This document shows, piece by piece, positions 57,401-64,000 of a stretch of DNA of 64,000 nucleotides; position 1 is the first letter of the stretch; every line of letters begins with the position of its first letter. The stretch is from Ectothiorhodospiraceae bacterium (lineage in GTDB: Bacteria; Pseudomonadota; Gammaproteobacteria; Nitrococcales; Aquisalimonadaceae): assembly GCA_020831845.1 (NCBI GenBank), contig JAFIFV010000097.1, forward strand, positions 62,001 to 126,000. Reading direction: 5' to 3'. The notes beneath the pieces are model-generated. The model worked only from the letters and a program-made list of their open reading frames with translations. It searched no databases and was not told where the DNA came from. The translations under genes and the position numbers were made by a program.

Positions 57401-60400
57401 ATGCGGACATAGTCGGAGGGCTGGTAGGTGGTTTCACTCAGCGATCCCTTGTACTGCCTGTGCCAGTCCTCCACGCTGCGGCCACGGGCGTCGGCAAACT
57501 GTATCAGCTGCAAGAGCACCTTCGAGACGTGCGAACTCTCGGGGTTGGGCGGCGGTGCATCCGCATCAGGCAACACCGTCCGGAACGGCTGCACCGGCAC
57601 CTCGTTGGCCGGCGCAGCCAGCGGCAGGGCGGGACCGTCCGTGGACTCCGGTGTCCATAGCCGGGAGGGCGGACTCAGCGAGGATTGGTCCGGCACCACC
57701 AAGCCATCGGGACGTTGATGCCGAGTTCCTTGCACCTGCTCCCTGACGGGCACCCAGAGCCCGTTGCCCTGCTGCATCCAGCCTGCAGGAGGCAATGACG
57801 ATTCCGGCACCCAAGCCCCGGAAGGATCCAACTTCCATCCGTCGGGCGGCAGGGACGACTTGGGCACCCAGGCGCCGCTGGCGTCCTGTGTCCAGCCGGC
57901 AAAGGGATCCGCGGAAGGGGACTGGTCTTCCCGGATCGTCACTGCGCCCCGGCGCATACCGGCAATACCCACACCCAGATCGGCGACCCCCAGCCCCATG
58001 AAGGCGAGTTCCCTGGCCAGCTCTCCACTGGTCATCTGGTCTGCATATCTGAGTAGCGTAATTCCCTGTTCCGCGGTGAGGTAACCGCCTGTCCCCGCGG
58101 CGGCAACACCGGTAACGCCGCTGGTGATACCGGCGGCGGTGTACAACCGGCTTCCGGTTCTGGCCATATGGCTTACGCCTTGGGCGGCGGCGGACACGCC
58201 ACCGGCCGCAGTGGCCGCCAGGCCAAGCCAGGCCGTGCGCGCCTGCGCGTTGCTGAAATGCAGGGATTGGCCGCGGTCGCTCATGTTGCTGAGCATGTCG
58301 TAGGAGCGGTACCCGCCCCAGGCCATACTGCCAGCGACCGTTCCCCAGGCGGCTGTCTTGACGGCCAGCGCGGCCGGTGTCGCCAACCCACCCGTTCCCA
58401 CCATCAACGCGACACCACCGACGGTCGCGACCACGGCCACCCCAAGATCGATTCGTTCCTCCCACTTCTGGCGGTCTGTGGTCACACTGGCGTCAATCCG
58501 CACGATGTCGGCCTGGTCATTCCCGTCAGGGGTCACATTCCCATCAGGGGTGAGCTGCCCGCCCCTGGGCATATACAGATCACCGTCGTCCGATAGCAGG
58601 TTCTCTTCCTGGAACTCGGTGATGTCGCCGTAGCGCCAGGGCGGATCGGAGTCCGGATCGGCCACCTTCAGGCGCGCCATCTCGGCGTCGACCAGCGTGG
58701 TTTCACCGTCCGAGCTGCGGACCTCGAACAGAGCGCGGAACGAAACGCCATGCTCCCTGGCGGCATAGAGCGTGGGCAGCAATCGGACTTCGGCATCCTC
58801 GCCACCCACTTCCAGAATCCACTCCTCGACCTGTGCAATGACATCGCCCTGGTCGCCGGATGTGGCGAACCAGTCGACATCGTTGTCTCCGTTGTTGGCG
58901 GCGAACTGGTTGACGGGGTCTTCCATCATCGCCGCGCCGATGAAGTTGCGCAGCTGGGCATCACCGTCGGACAGGCTATGCCATTCGTTGACCAGTTCCG
59001 GACTCTGTTCGAGCAGATCGTCGAACAACGGTTGATACATGGCTTCGGGGTTGGCATTGAAGGCCTCGAACTGCAACTCGTTCTGGCGATCAACCGCAGT
59101 CTCAATGGCCTGCTGCTCGCCTCGCTCCAGCGCCTCCTGGAAGTTTTCGAGAAACAGGAAATCGATTTCCCCCTGTTCCTCCAGTTGCACAAGCTCCCCT
59201 TCCAGGGCATTGAACAGGCGCGTACCGTTTCCGTCCGCTATCGCAGCCTCAATGGCATCGAAGCGCTGCGAGGTGGTATCGTTCGTGCGGAACGTGTAAA
59301 GCAGCCCCGAATGGGCGCTGTCGCCATGGACATCGGCCAGCCATTCGGCAAATTCGCCCGCACGGCCATCGGTACTCCCCTCGGGAAGACCAAGATCCGC
59401 CACCTCCACGGCAAGACTGAGCCCGGCCGCGAATTCCCATCCGTCGAAAAGGCCTCCCCCGCCCAGCGAGGGGTTGTTCGAATCAAACCAATCCGTGCTG
59501 TATTCGTCACGTACTACATCCAGTAGACGATCCGCCAGCGCCGGGTTGCCATGGCCGGCAACCTCCTGCATGTACTCGCCCACCTTGTCCATATACAGCG
59601 CGGGGTCATTGTGTTCTGCAATGACATCCTGATCATCCGTTTCCCAATACTCTTCCTCGGGCGAGCTCGTAAGCTCATTCAGCTTGTCAGTGAAGTACTC
59701 CCTGGTGAAATGCTCCTCACCTACCTCCTGCCAGAGCCGGTCCTGCTCGGCCTCGGAAAGGGCGGCATTCATGTTCGTGCTGAGATACGCCATCGCGGCG
59801 TCGTCGTCGCCTTCATCCATCAGCCGCGCAACTTCGTCGCGCGTCGTCTCGAGGCGTAGCTCCGAAACGGCGGTCACCCGCATCACCGTCCGCGGGTCCA
59901 GGTCCTCGCCCGGGCCCGGCGATAGCTCGCCCAGCCCGAAAACCACCGGGTTGTCCTCGAGCAGGGCCTGCTGCTCCGGGCTCAGGCTGGGATCACTTAC
60001 ATCCAGCCGCACCCCTTCCAGACGGAGCAATGCCAGCGAAAGCGGGTCGTTTTCCGCAAGCTTCTGCTCCAGGTCGGTCAGCCTGACGGAACCGGATTCG
60101 ATGGCCGCCAGTTCACGCTCCACTTCGTATCCGGCGCCGAGCAGATCGATCGCGCCATCCAGCAGCCCGGACGGATGGTTCCCCTTGACGGCCTCCATGG
60201 CCGCCTCAAGGTCGTCGTCGGAAAACTCGGTGATATCCAGATCGCCTTCAAGCGCGCGCTCGTACTGCTCCTCGGCGTCCTCCAGGCCGGTGGGCCGGAT
60301 GTCACCGATACCCTGCAGGGCCTCAAGCTCCTCGACGGAGAGGTTCTCGTACCACTCGTATGAGTCCCGCTTGCTCTCCAGGTGCTGTCTGGCCAGCTCG

Positions 60401-61344
60401 ACGCCGAGCTCATGCTCCAGGGCGTCGACGTAGGCATCCAGCGCCTCTTCGGCCTCCTCTTCCAGCCCGCGCTGGTGCTCCAGGATCAACGCCTGGTCAT
60501 CCGGAGGCAGGTACGGCAAGATCTCCCGGTCCCGTTCTTCCGTTTGCTCCAGACGAACCTGCGCTTCGTGCGCTTCGAACAACCGAAGCTGTGTCGCTCG
60601 CGTCTGCTCCGACTCACCCAGCACGGCATCCTTGATGCTCTCCATCACATCGTCGAGCAGTTCCGCCGCCTCAGTGCTGCGTCCATCCGATTCCTGACGC
60701 TCGACGATATCCTCGGCCCTGTTCTCGATGGCCGTGTCGGAATCACCGCCGGCCAGTTCCCCCTCCAACCGCAGTTCGTAGGCGATCAGTGCGGAAGCCT
60801 CGCCATAGGCCAGCTCCACTGCTTCCCAGGCCGTGTCCAGCTCCTCCTCGGAAGCCGTACCGCTACGGGCGAGGTCTACATAGTCATCCAGCGTTTCCTC
60901 CGCCTCATCCAGCGCCTCGTCAGTGCTCTCTGATGCATCGATCAGATCCTGCACGTCGCTCATGGAGACTCCACGCGCCTCATCGGGAATAGGCGGTTCA
61001 GCAGGCACATCGTCATCCGAGGCTGCTTCCGGCGTATCCGCCGGGTCGTGCACCAGATCGGCGTCCGGGGACTGGCCTGTCTCGGTTGTCGTGGGCACCT
61101 GGGGAAATACCGGCTCCGGCTCCGCCGCTGCGGGGATACTGTTCAGGAACAAGGGCTGCTGCGTCGGAGGTTGGTATCCGGGGGCCCACGGCCCAGGAGG
61201 GCGTGAGGTCTGAGGCGAGGAAGAGGGTGTGCCGGACGAGGCGCTCTGCGTCTGTGTGGCATTCAGGCGAGCCTCCCGCTCCTGCACCGCCTGCTTAAAG
61301 AAGTAGCTACGCATTCCCGCGTCCAGTCCGGCCATTATCGACAT
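54466..61344 (-). CDS. Giant protein with amidohydrolase barrel, candidate type III effector
   Basis: 2292 residues from the ATG at 61344 (GGAGAG upstream); a TTG at 61458 would add 38. Order: N-terminal 35 residues, Pro/Ser/Gln-rich stretch to about 125, long acidic helical region to about 950, hydrophobic Gly/Ala-rich domain 962-1130, three WVP repeats 1147-1202, then a metal-dependent hydrolase barrel with HxH at 1333/1335 (GDIHAHS), LIHSDWG near 1552, VLAHTGIGR near 1595 and LFGSDTVKP near 1678. A second hydrophobic domain spans about 2020-2160, then a Pro-rich acidic tail. No Sec signal. Divergent from sctD. Size, domain mosaic and place suggest a secreted effector; the substrate of the barrel is unknown. 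Confidence 0.8.
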   Translation of the reverse strand: MSIMAGLDAGMRSYFFKQAVQEREARLNATQTQSASSGTPSSSPQTSRPPGPWAPGYQPPTQQPLFLNSIPAAAEPEPVFPQVPTTTETGQSPDADLVHDPADTPEAASDDDVPAEPPIPDEARGVSMSDVQDLIDASESTDEALDEAEETLDDYVDLARSGTASEEELDTAWEAVELAYGEASALIAYELRLEGELAGGDSDTAIENRAEDIVERQESDGRSTEAAELLDDVMESIKDAVLGESEQTRATQLRLFEAHEAQVRLEQTEERDREILPYLPPDDQALILEHQRGLEEEAEEALDAYVDALEHELGVELARQHLESKRDSYEWYENLSVEELEALQGIGDIRPTGLEDAEEQYERALEGDLDITEFSDDDLEAAMEAVKGNHPSGLLDGAIDLLGAGYEVERELAAIESGSVRLTDLEQKLAENDPLSLALLRLEGVRLDVSDPSLSPEQQALLEDNPVVFGLGELSPGPGEDLDPRTVMRVTAVSELRLETTRDEVARLMDEGDDDAAMAYLSTNMNAALSEAEQDRLWQEVGEEHFTREYFTDKLNELTSSPEEEYWETDDQDVIAEHNDPALYMDKVGEYMQEVAGHGNPALADRLLDVVRDEYSTDWFDSNNPSLGGGGLFDGWEFAAGLSLAVEVADLGLPEGSTDGRAGEFAEWLADVHGDSAHSGLLYTFRTNDTTSQRFDAIEAAIADGNGTRLFNALEGELVQLEEQGEIDFLFLENFQEALERGEQQAIETAVDRQNELQFEAFNANPEAMYQPLFDDLLEQSPELVNEWHSLSDGDAQLRNFIGAAMMEDPVNQFAANNGDNDVDWFATSGDQGDVIAQVEEWILEVGGEDAEVRLLPTLYAAREHGVSFRALFEVRSSDGETTLVDAEMARLKVADPDSDPPWRYGDITEFQEENLLSDDGDLYMPRGGQLTPDGNVTPDGNDQADIVRIDASVTTDRQKWEERIDLGVAVVATVGGVALMVGTGGLATPAALAVKTAAWGTVAGSMAWGGYRSYDMLSNMSDRGQSLHFSNAQARTAWLGLAATAAGGVSAAAQGVSHMARTGSRLYTAAGITSGVTGVAAAGTGGYLTAEQGITLLRYADQMTSGELARELAFMGLGVADLGVGIAGMRRGAVTIREDQSPSADPFAGWTQDASGAWVPKSSLPPDGWKLDPSGAWVPESSLPPAGWMQQGNGLWVPVREQVQGTRHQRPDGLVVPDQSSLSPPSRLWTPESTDGPALPLAAPANEVPVQPFRTVLPDADAPPPNPESSHVSKVLLQLIQFADARGRSVEDWHRQYKGSLSETTYQPSDYVRMQIASSRMGRLSALAGDIHAHSRTYDRRRGDLAMDLGLKVGAYGAILIGDIPQGCGQGHYSHINTTPLSFANAHRLDQNNAESYGRMLETHKAWVDTVHRVRHLDPELAGKIDLHGQLDPSSLTQDSAYLQQLAAMDSRLARDVERLAKQHPYMAMRVDLSMTGFNPGARNAVNYVHGRMLEYPGYFWSLGEMTLNKEMVTALLGDQATPVSDPLARQNVAELLLFAEESGLNVLIHSDWGQARNGPDGRPEATVMGYELLDPLIALVSKYPAANIVLAHTGIGRYVRPDTTMVSRQVMDPDGFLVTRQMPKHIARMEDVLDAAPHVRFDISWNDVGEIYAGDPAMRQGLLDFIARHPTAVLFGSDTVKPVNGGQYRQAFTTLRPFLAELGVRSPEALWGVLRGNYEVVANNARGRIAEWTEAQFAEQGNVAGIHQLRETSGHIDAHKADYVAAARREFDSIMQDVLSGPEPTQPGNGGPAVFAAVDTGSGQPGRQPGEGLYHSPWLGPRPAPGEDQGPNAAIQGEAGTARGNRPTAEQSRSALESVGGQTAANGATVAGAVNAGIPGVAEAAGIVRGGIFLGQTRYREFVRQSWEHIFENGNITNASLNTFVNRVLTVGEAAGIDRADLAKVVELTGQFRTDASYILSKPVNEAEGWTAQNKFDTLMDTVGLYQIRVDRALGVQASSLEASDQRTRAGRAVSGLMQTASMLGAGYFLNDAVVASGPEAVQAYLYAGALATLGTLNGLGNAAGKINTNWVERYASLRWARTSVFGLLGAGGGVGAGNALFDMMANGVTVETAVMGLVSAAIATTSGKAAVVDMLKNAGYGSTAPKPVARNAYLLGGALVLSAVMEGVFSEDENIPGLEDALFRPDVAEVDVDRPWEPPELPDVQPREQGMSDPHVRIDLDDWELGDPALIRPGPEVVLGPPEPPPQWECWAHYSDEWMEWAPELTPEVQGTRQSPFMEDGPEPRSQQA

Positions 61345-61714
61345 GCCGCTCTCCCAAACGTCTTGCAGTAATACCTGGCGCGCCAGAGAAGCCCGGCTCG
61401 CACGAGAGATGTATAGAGAGGCCCGACCAAAGGGCCCTTCAACTGAATCAATATCCAAATATTTTTTGATACTAGTCCAGCAAAATCACCCGAAAACAAG
61501 AATCATACTTCTGTATTAGAGACGTTTAATACGAACAAGGACTATTCCGGACAATAACTTTATGTCTCAAATTGGTGACAGGATATCGACGAAACATATA
61601 CCGAAGTATTGATTTATTGACCCCCGTGAAATGCACAAAAATACTTGCAGGCATCGCGACTCGGCGCTTGCTTCGGACGCCAGCCTCAGAAGAATGGGCG
61701 AGTGGAACCCTGAA
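61345..61714. promoter_or_regulatory. Divergent promoter region of giant gene and type III operon
   Basis: 370 bp, markedly AT-rich (61440-61640), between two divergent operons. Promoters for both sides must lie here; no consensus pair stands out. Confidence 0.6.
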
Positions 61715-62884
61715 ATGAACGATCAGACAACCCAAACCGCCGCAAGACAGGCCCGTATCCTTGGAGGACTGCATGCGGGTGCCCGCTTCGAACTCGGAGA
61801 GCGGCAGTCGTATGTGATCGGCTCTGACCCGAGCTGTAACGTGGTGCTCTGCGATCCCGAGGTAGCGGCGGAACACTGCGTTCTCACCACGACGGACGAG
61901 GGAATACTCTGCCGCGCGGTCCGCGCACCGGTCTTCATTGACCAGATGGAACTCGCCCCTGGGCAAAGCGCGCCCGTGGCGGATTTCCAGCGCATTCGCT
62001 GCGGCAAGGGGCTGCTGGCGGTCGGCCCGGACATGGATCCCTGGCCGGACCTCGACGCCCAGCCCGAATCGAGTACCGAAACGGCCGATTCCGCGCTTCC
62101 GGCGCGCTGGCTGAACCAGGCGCGGCAATGGTGGAACCGCCAGGAACGCCCCACGGTGCACGTGCTGGCCGTGGGCATGGGCGTGGTTGCTCTGGGGATA
62201 GCAGGTCTTACCTATGCGGCTTTCTCCTCCCGGCCGGACGACCCGGCCGCGCGGATGGCTGCCGCAAGCCAGTGGCTGGATGCCGTCTCGCCGGCGGGAA
62301 GCGAACTGGAGATCGCAGCGGATGCTCAGGGTCGGTTCACCATCTCCGGCTACATTCCAAGCAGTTACCAGCGGGAGCTGCTGGCGGCGGCAGCGGGGGC
62401 ATCGGACTTTCATCCCCGCCTGGAGATCTACGCGGTGGATCAGATGCTGTCCTCGCTGACGCGCCTTGCGCAACTGGAGGGCATTCCCTGCACCCCCGAG
62501 TACGCGGGGGCGGGAAAAGCGATTTGCACAAGCAATATTCCCACCGACCAGGACGCCTGGCAGTTGTTGTCGATGGTGTCCCAGATTCCAGGGCTGGAGG
62601 ATCTGACCCTGAGCGTTGCCCCGGAGCCGGAGCCGATCGCCGGGCCGCCAGCGGCACCTCCGCGCATTGAGCCAGTGCCGCCGGAACCCGGAACCCTTAC
62701 AAGAAAATTTTCGGTGTTCATTACCGAGAACGACCGCTACCTGTTCGGGGAGTACATGGACCGGTACGAAGAAGGCGACATGTTCAACGGATTTCTCATC
62801 AAACGCATCGAAATGGACCGTGTGACCTTCAAGCGGGATGGCTACGAATACCAGTTCTATGTCGCGGCGTTGCGAGGGCATTGA
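61715..62884 (+). CDS. sctD: Type III secretion inner-membrane ring protein SctD
   Basis: 389 residues from the ATG at 61715; ATGs at 61694 and 61631 are possible. Cytoplasmic FHA-like domain (about 10-95: ARILGGLHAGARFELGERQS, YVIGSDPSCNVVLCD), one transmembrane helix (about 149-170, VLAVGMGVVALGIAGLTYAA) and a periplasmic part with ring-building domains. This is the YscD/PscD layout. SctD with SctJ forms the inner-membrane rings of the injectisome. The following sctE, sctF and sctG genes repeat the yscDEFG order. Confidence 0.88.
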   Translation: MNDQTTQTAARQARILGGLHAGARFELGERQSYVIGSDPSCNVVLCDPEVAAEHCVLTTTDEGILCRAVRAPVFIDQMELAPGQSAPVADFQRIRCGKGLLAVGPDMDPWPDLDAQPESSTETADSALPARWLNQARQWWNRQERPTVHVLAVGMGVVALGIAGLTYAAFSSRPDDPAARMAAASQWLDAVSPAGSELEIAADAQGRFTISGYIPSSYQRELLAAAAGASDFHPRLEIYAVDQMLSSLTRLAQLEGIPCTPEYAGAGKAICTSNIPTDQDAWQLLSMVSQIPGLEDLTLSVAPEPEPIAGPPAAPPRIEPVPPEPGTLTRKFSVFITENDRYLFGEYMDRYEEGDMFNGFLIKRIEMDRVTFKRDGYEYQFYVAALRGH

Positions 62885-62887
62885 GCA

Positions 62888-63136
62888 ATGAGTGGGAAGT
62901 TCGATCGGACCCAGGTTCAAGGCCAGCTTGGCACCCGACTTCTTGACGATACGGATGGAGAAGTACGCTCCGAATACAAGGACTACTTCCGGGAATGCGA
63001 ACAGGAAATACGGAAACTACTCTCGACGCCGCTTCAGAAAAATGAATTCGAAAAACTGAGATCGCTTTCCGTTTGTACAAGCCTTGCATCCAGAATAATC
63101 GAAGAATCATGGAACAGAATTCATAAAGATTCATGA
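62888..63136 (+). CDS. sctE: Type III needle co-chaperone SctE (YscE-like)
   Basis: 82 residues, mostly two helices (YFRECEQEIRKLLSTPLQKN, then LSVCTSLASRIIEESWNRIH). Small size and place between sctD and the needle gene match YscE, which together with YscG keeps the needle subunit soluble. Sequence similarity is weak, so the call rests mainly on gene order. 3 bp after sctD. Confidence 0.7.
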   Translation: MSGKFDRTQVQGQLGTRLLDDTDGEVRSEYKDYFRECEQEIRKLLSTPLQKNEFEKLRSLSVCTSLASRIIEESWNRIHKDS

Positions 63137-63175
63137 GATAAACCCGCCGCAAAACTGCAAAGAAAGGAGAGACCA

Positions 63176-63397
63176 ATGAACTTCGATGGGCTGATATCCA
63201 CGGTAGGTGCCCAGTTCAACAAGACCACCGCCAAGATGCAGGAGATGTCCGGTACCGACGACCCCGCGAAGCTCGCCGAGCTTGCGCAGGAAGTCAGCCT
63301 CAGCGCCACGATCGCCAAGATCGTGTCCGAGGCCTGTGCCGGCTGCATCAGCAGCGTTGGCGATGCCGGCTCCGCGGCCACTCAACGCATGCGGTAG
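63176..63397 (+). CDS. sctF: Type III secretion needle protein SctF
   Basis: 73 residues. Two-helix needle subunit (GLISTVGAQFNKTTAKMQEM; PAKLAELAQEVSLSATIAKI) separated by a short SGTDDP turn, as the PxxP/turn of YscF/PrgI. The end differs from YscF (Cys-containing, CAGCISSVGDAGS). Polymerises into the hollow needle. AAAGGAGAG precedes the ATG. Confidence 0.85.
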   Translation: MNFDGLISTVGAQFNKTTAKMQEMSGTDDPAKLAELAQEVSLSATIAKIVSEACAGCISSVGDAGSAATQRMR

Positions 63398-63503
63398 CGG
63401 GGCACCCCTTGTGCAACCCGGATGATCCGACCCGGCCCGCCTTCTCCTCCGTGGCGGCCACCGTCGGATCACCCGGGTTCACCAGAACCTGTCACAGGTA
63501 GCA

Positions 63504-63965
63504 ATGATGAATGCCAGAGCATTGCGAGAAGGAACCGACCGCACCCTGCTGGAGCGGCTGACGGAAACCGGCTTTCTGGCCAGCGAATGCGGCCTGCACG
63601 CGGAAGCCGAGCAGCTGCTGGCCAGCCTCGCGGAAGTCAAACCGGACATCCCTTTTCCGCTGGTGGGACTTGCCATCGTGCGTGCCCGCAGCGGCCGGCT
63701 TGAACAGGCCATCGACGAACTGCGCCGGCTCATCGCTCGCTATCCCGACTGCGAAATCGCCAAGGCATCGCTGGGCATGCTGCTGGTGCAGGCGAACCAG
63801 GGCGGCGCCGCGGAGCTGTTCAACGAGGTGCTCGACAGCGGAACGGATCCGCACGCGGTGAACGTGGCGCAGTCCTGTCTGGATCTGGCGAGGAAACCGT
63901 CTGAACCGCAAGCCGATTCCTCCGAGACACTGGAATACTTCCGGCACATGAACGTACGCCCATAA
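63504..63965 (+). CDS. sctG: Type III needle chaperone SctG (TPR)
   Basis: 153 residues, TPR-like repeats (LTETGFLASECGLHAEAEQL, FPLVGLAIVRARSGRLEQAI, AKASLGMLLVQANQGGAAEL). Position after sctF and repeat type match YscG/PscG, which binds the needle subunit C-terminus. Somewhat longer than YscG (about 115). The operon continues beyond the window. Confidence 0.82.
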   Translation: MMNARALREGTDRTLLERLTETGFLASECGLHAEAEQLLASLAEVKPDIPFPLVGLAIVRARSGRLEQAIDELRRLIARYPDCEIAKASLGMLLVQANQGGAAELFNEVLDSGTDPHAVNVAQSCLDLARKPSEPQADSSETLEYFRHMNVRP

Positions 63966-64000
63966 CGACAACCGGATGCCGGCGCATCCGGAACCAGGGA

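Overview
The window comes from a GC-rich gammaproteobacterium. The acidic proteome and the gene styles suggest a halophilic or haloalkaliphilic Chromatiales/Ectothiorhodospiraceae-like host, but no gene here fixes the genus. Host sequence on the left holds the 3' end of rpoD, a TonB-dependent outer-membrane receptor with a probable Fur box, and tRNA-Ile2 (CAT anticodon). That tRNA is the integration site for two elements lying head to tail, recognisable from three copies of the tRNA 3' half (2943-2987, 13759-13806, 50159-50203).

Element A (2988-13806, about 10.8 kb) looks like a phage satellite of the PICI type. It has a tyrosine integrase, several small AlpA/Xis-like DNA-binding proteins, a GIY-YIG nuclease fusion, a lambda-O-like replication initiator with iterons inside its own gene, and a run of small unknown genes ending in a Nu1-like terminase small subunit. 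It has no capsid, portal, large terminase or tail genes. Near the tRNA it carries lower-GC cargo: a zinc-ribbon protein, a membrane protein, a PIN toxin/antitoxin pair and a TIGR04255 protein. A 400-bp non-coding region with strong nested hairpins separates cargo from operon.

Element B (13807-50203, about 36.4 kb) is an apparently complete P2-like prophage. From left to right it has a membrane/winged-helix gene, a non-coding array of twelve GGTAAC hexamers, the leftward portal/terminase operon (Q, P), the rightward head genes (O, N, M, L), tail X, lysis genes, tail completion (R, S), baseplate (V, a PAAR protein, W, J, I), fibre (H, G), an adenine methylase, sheath/tube/tape measure (FI, FII, E/E' frameshift, T, U, D), a low-GC restriction-modification island, a self-cleaving CI repressor with operators, and an early operon. 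The early operon holds ribbon-helix-helix proteins, an Ogr-like activator, a P4-alpha-like primase-helicase, KilAC and DksA-like proteins, and the integrase. Three identical-format TGTAA-N10-TTACA palindromes sit at the late promoters and match the presence of the Ogr homologue.

Host sequence resumes at 50204. It contains a small peptide with a double-glycine-type leader, a frameshifted Hcp (type VI tube) gene followed by three co-directional genes that could be an effector/immunity set, a NarL-type response regulator, a 2292-residue protein with an amidohydrolase barrel and two hydrophobic domains (a candidate type III effector), and the divergent start of a Ysc-type type III secretion operon (sctD, sctE, sctF, sctG) that runs off the window.
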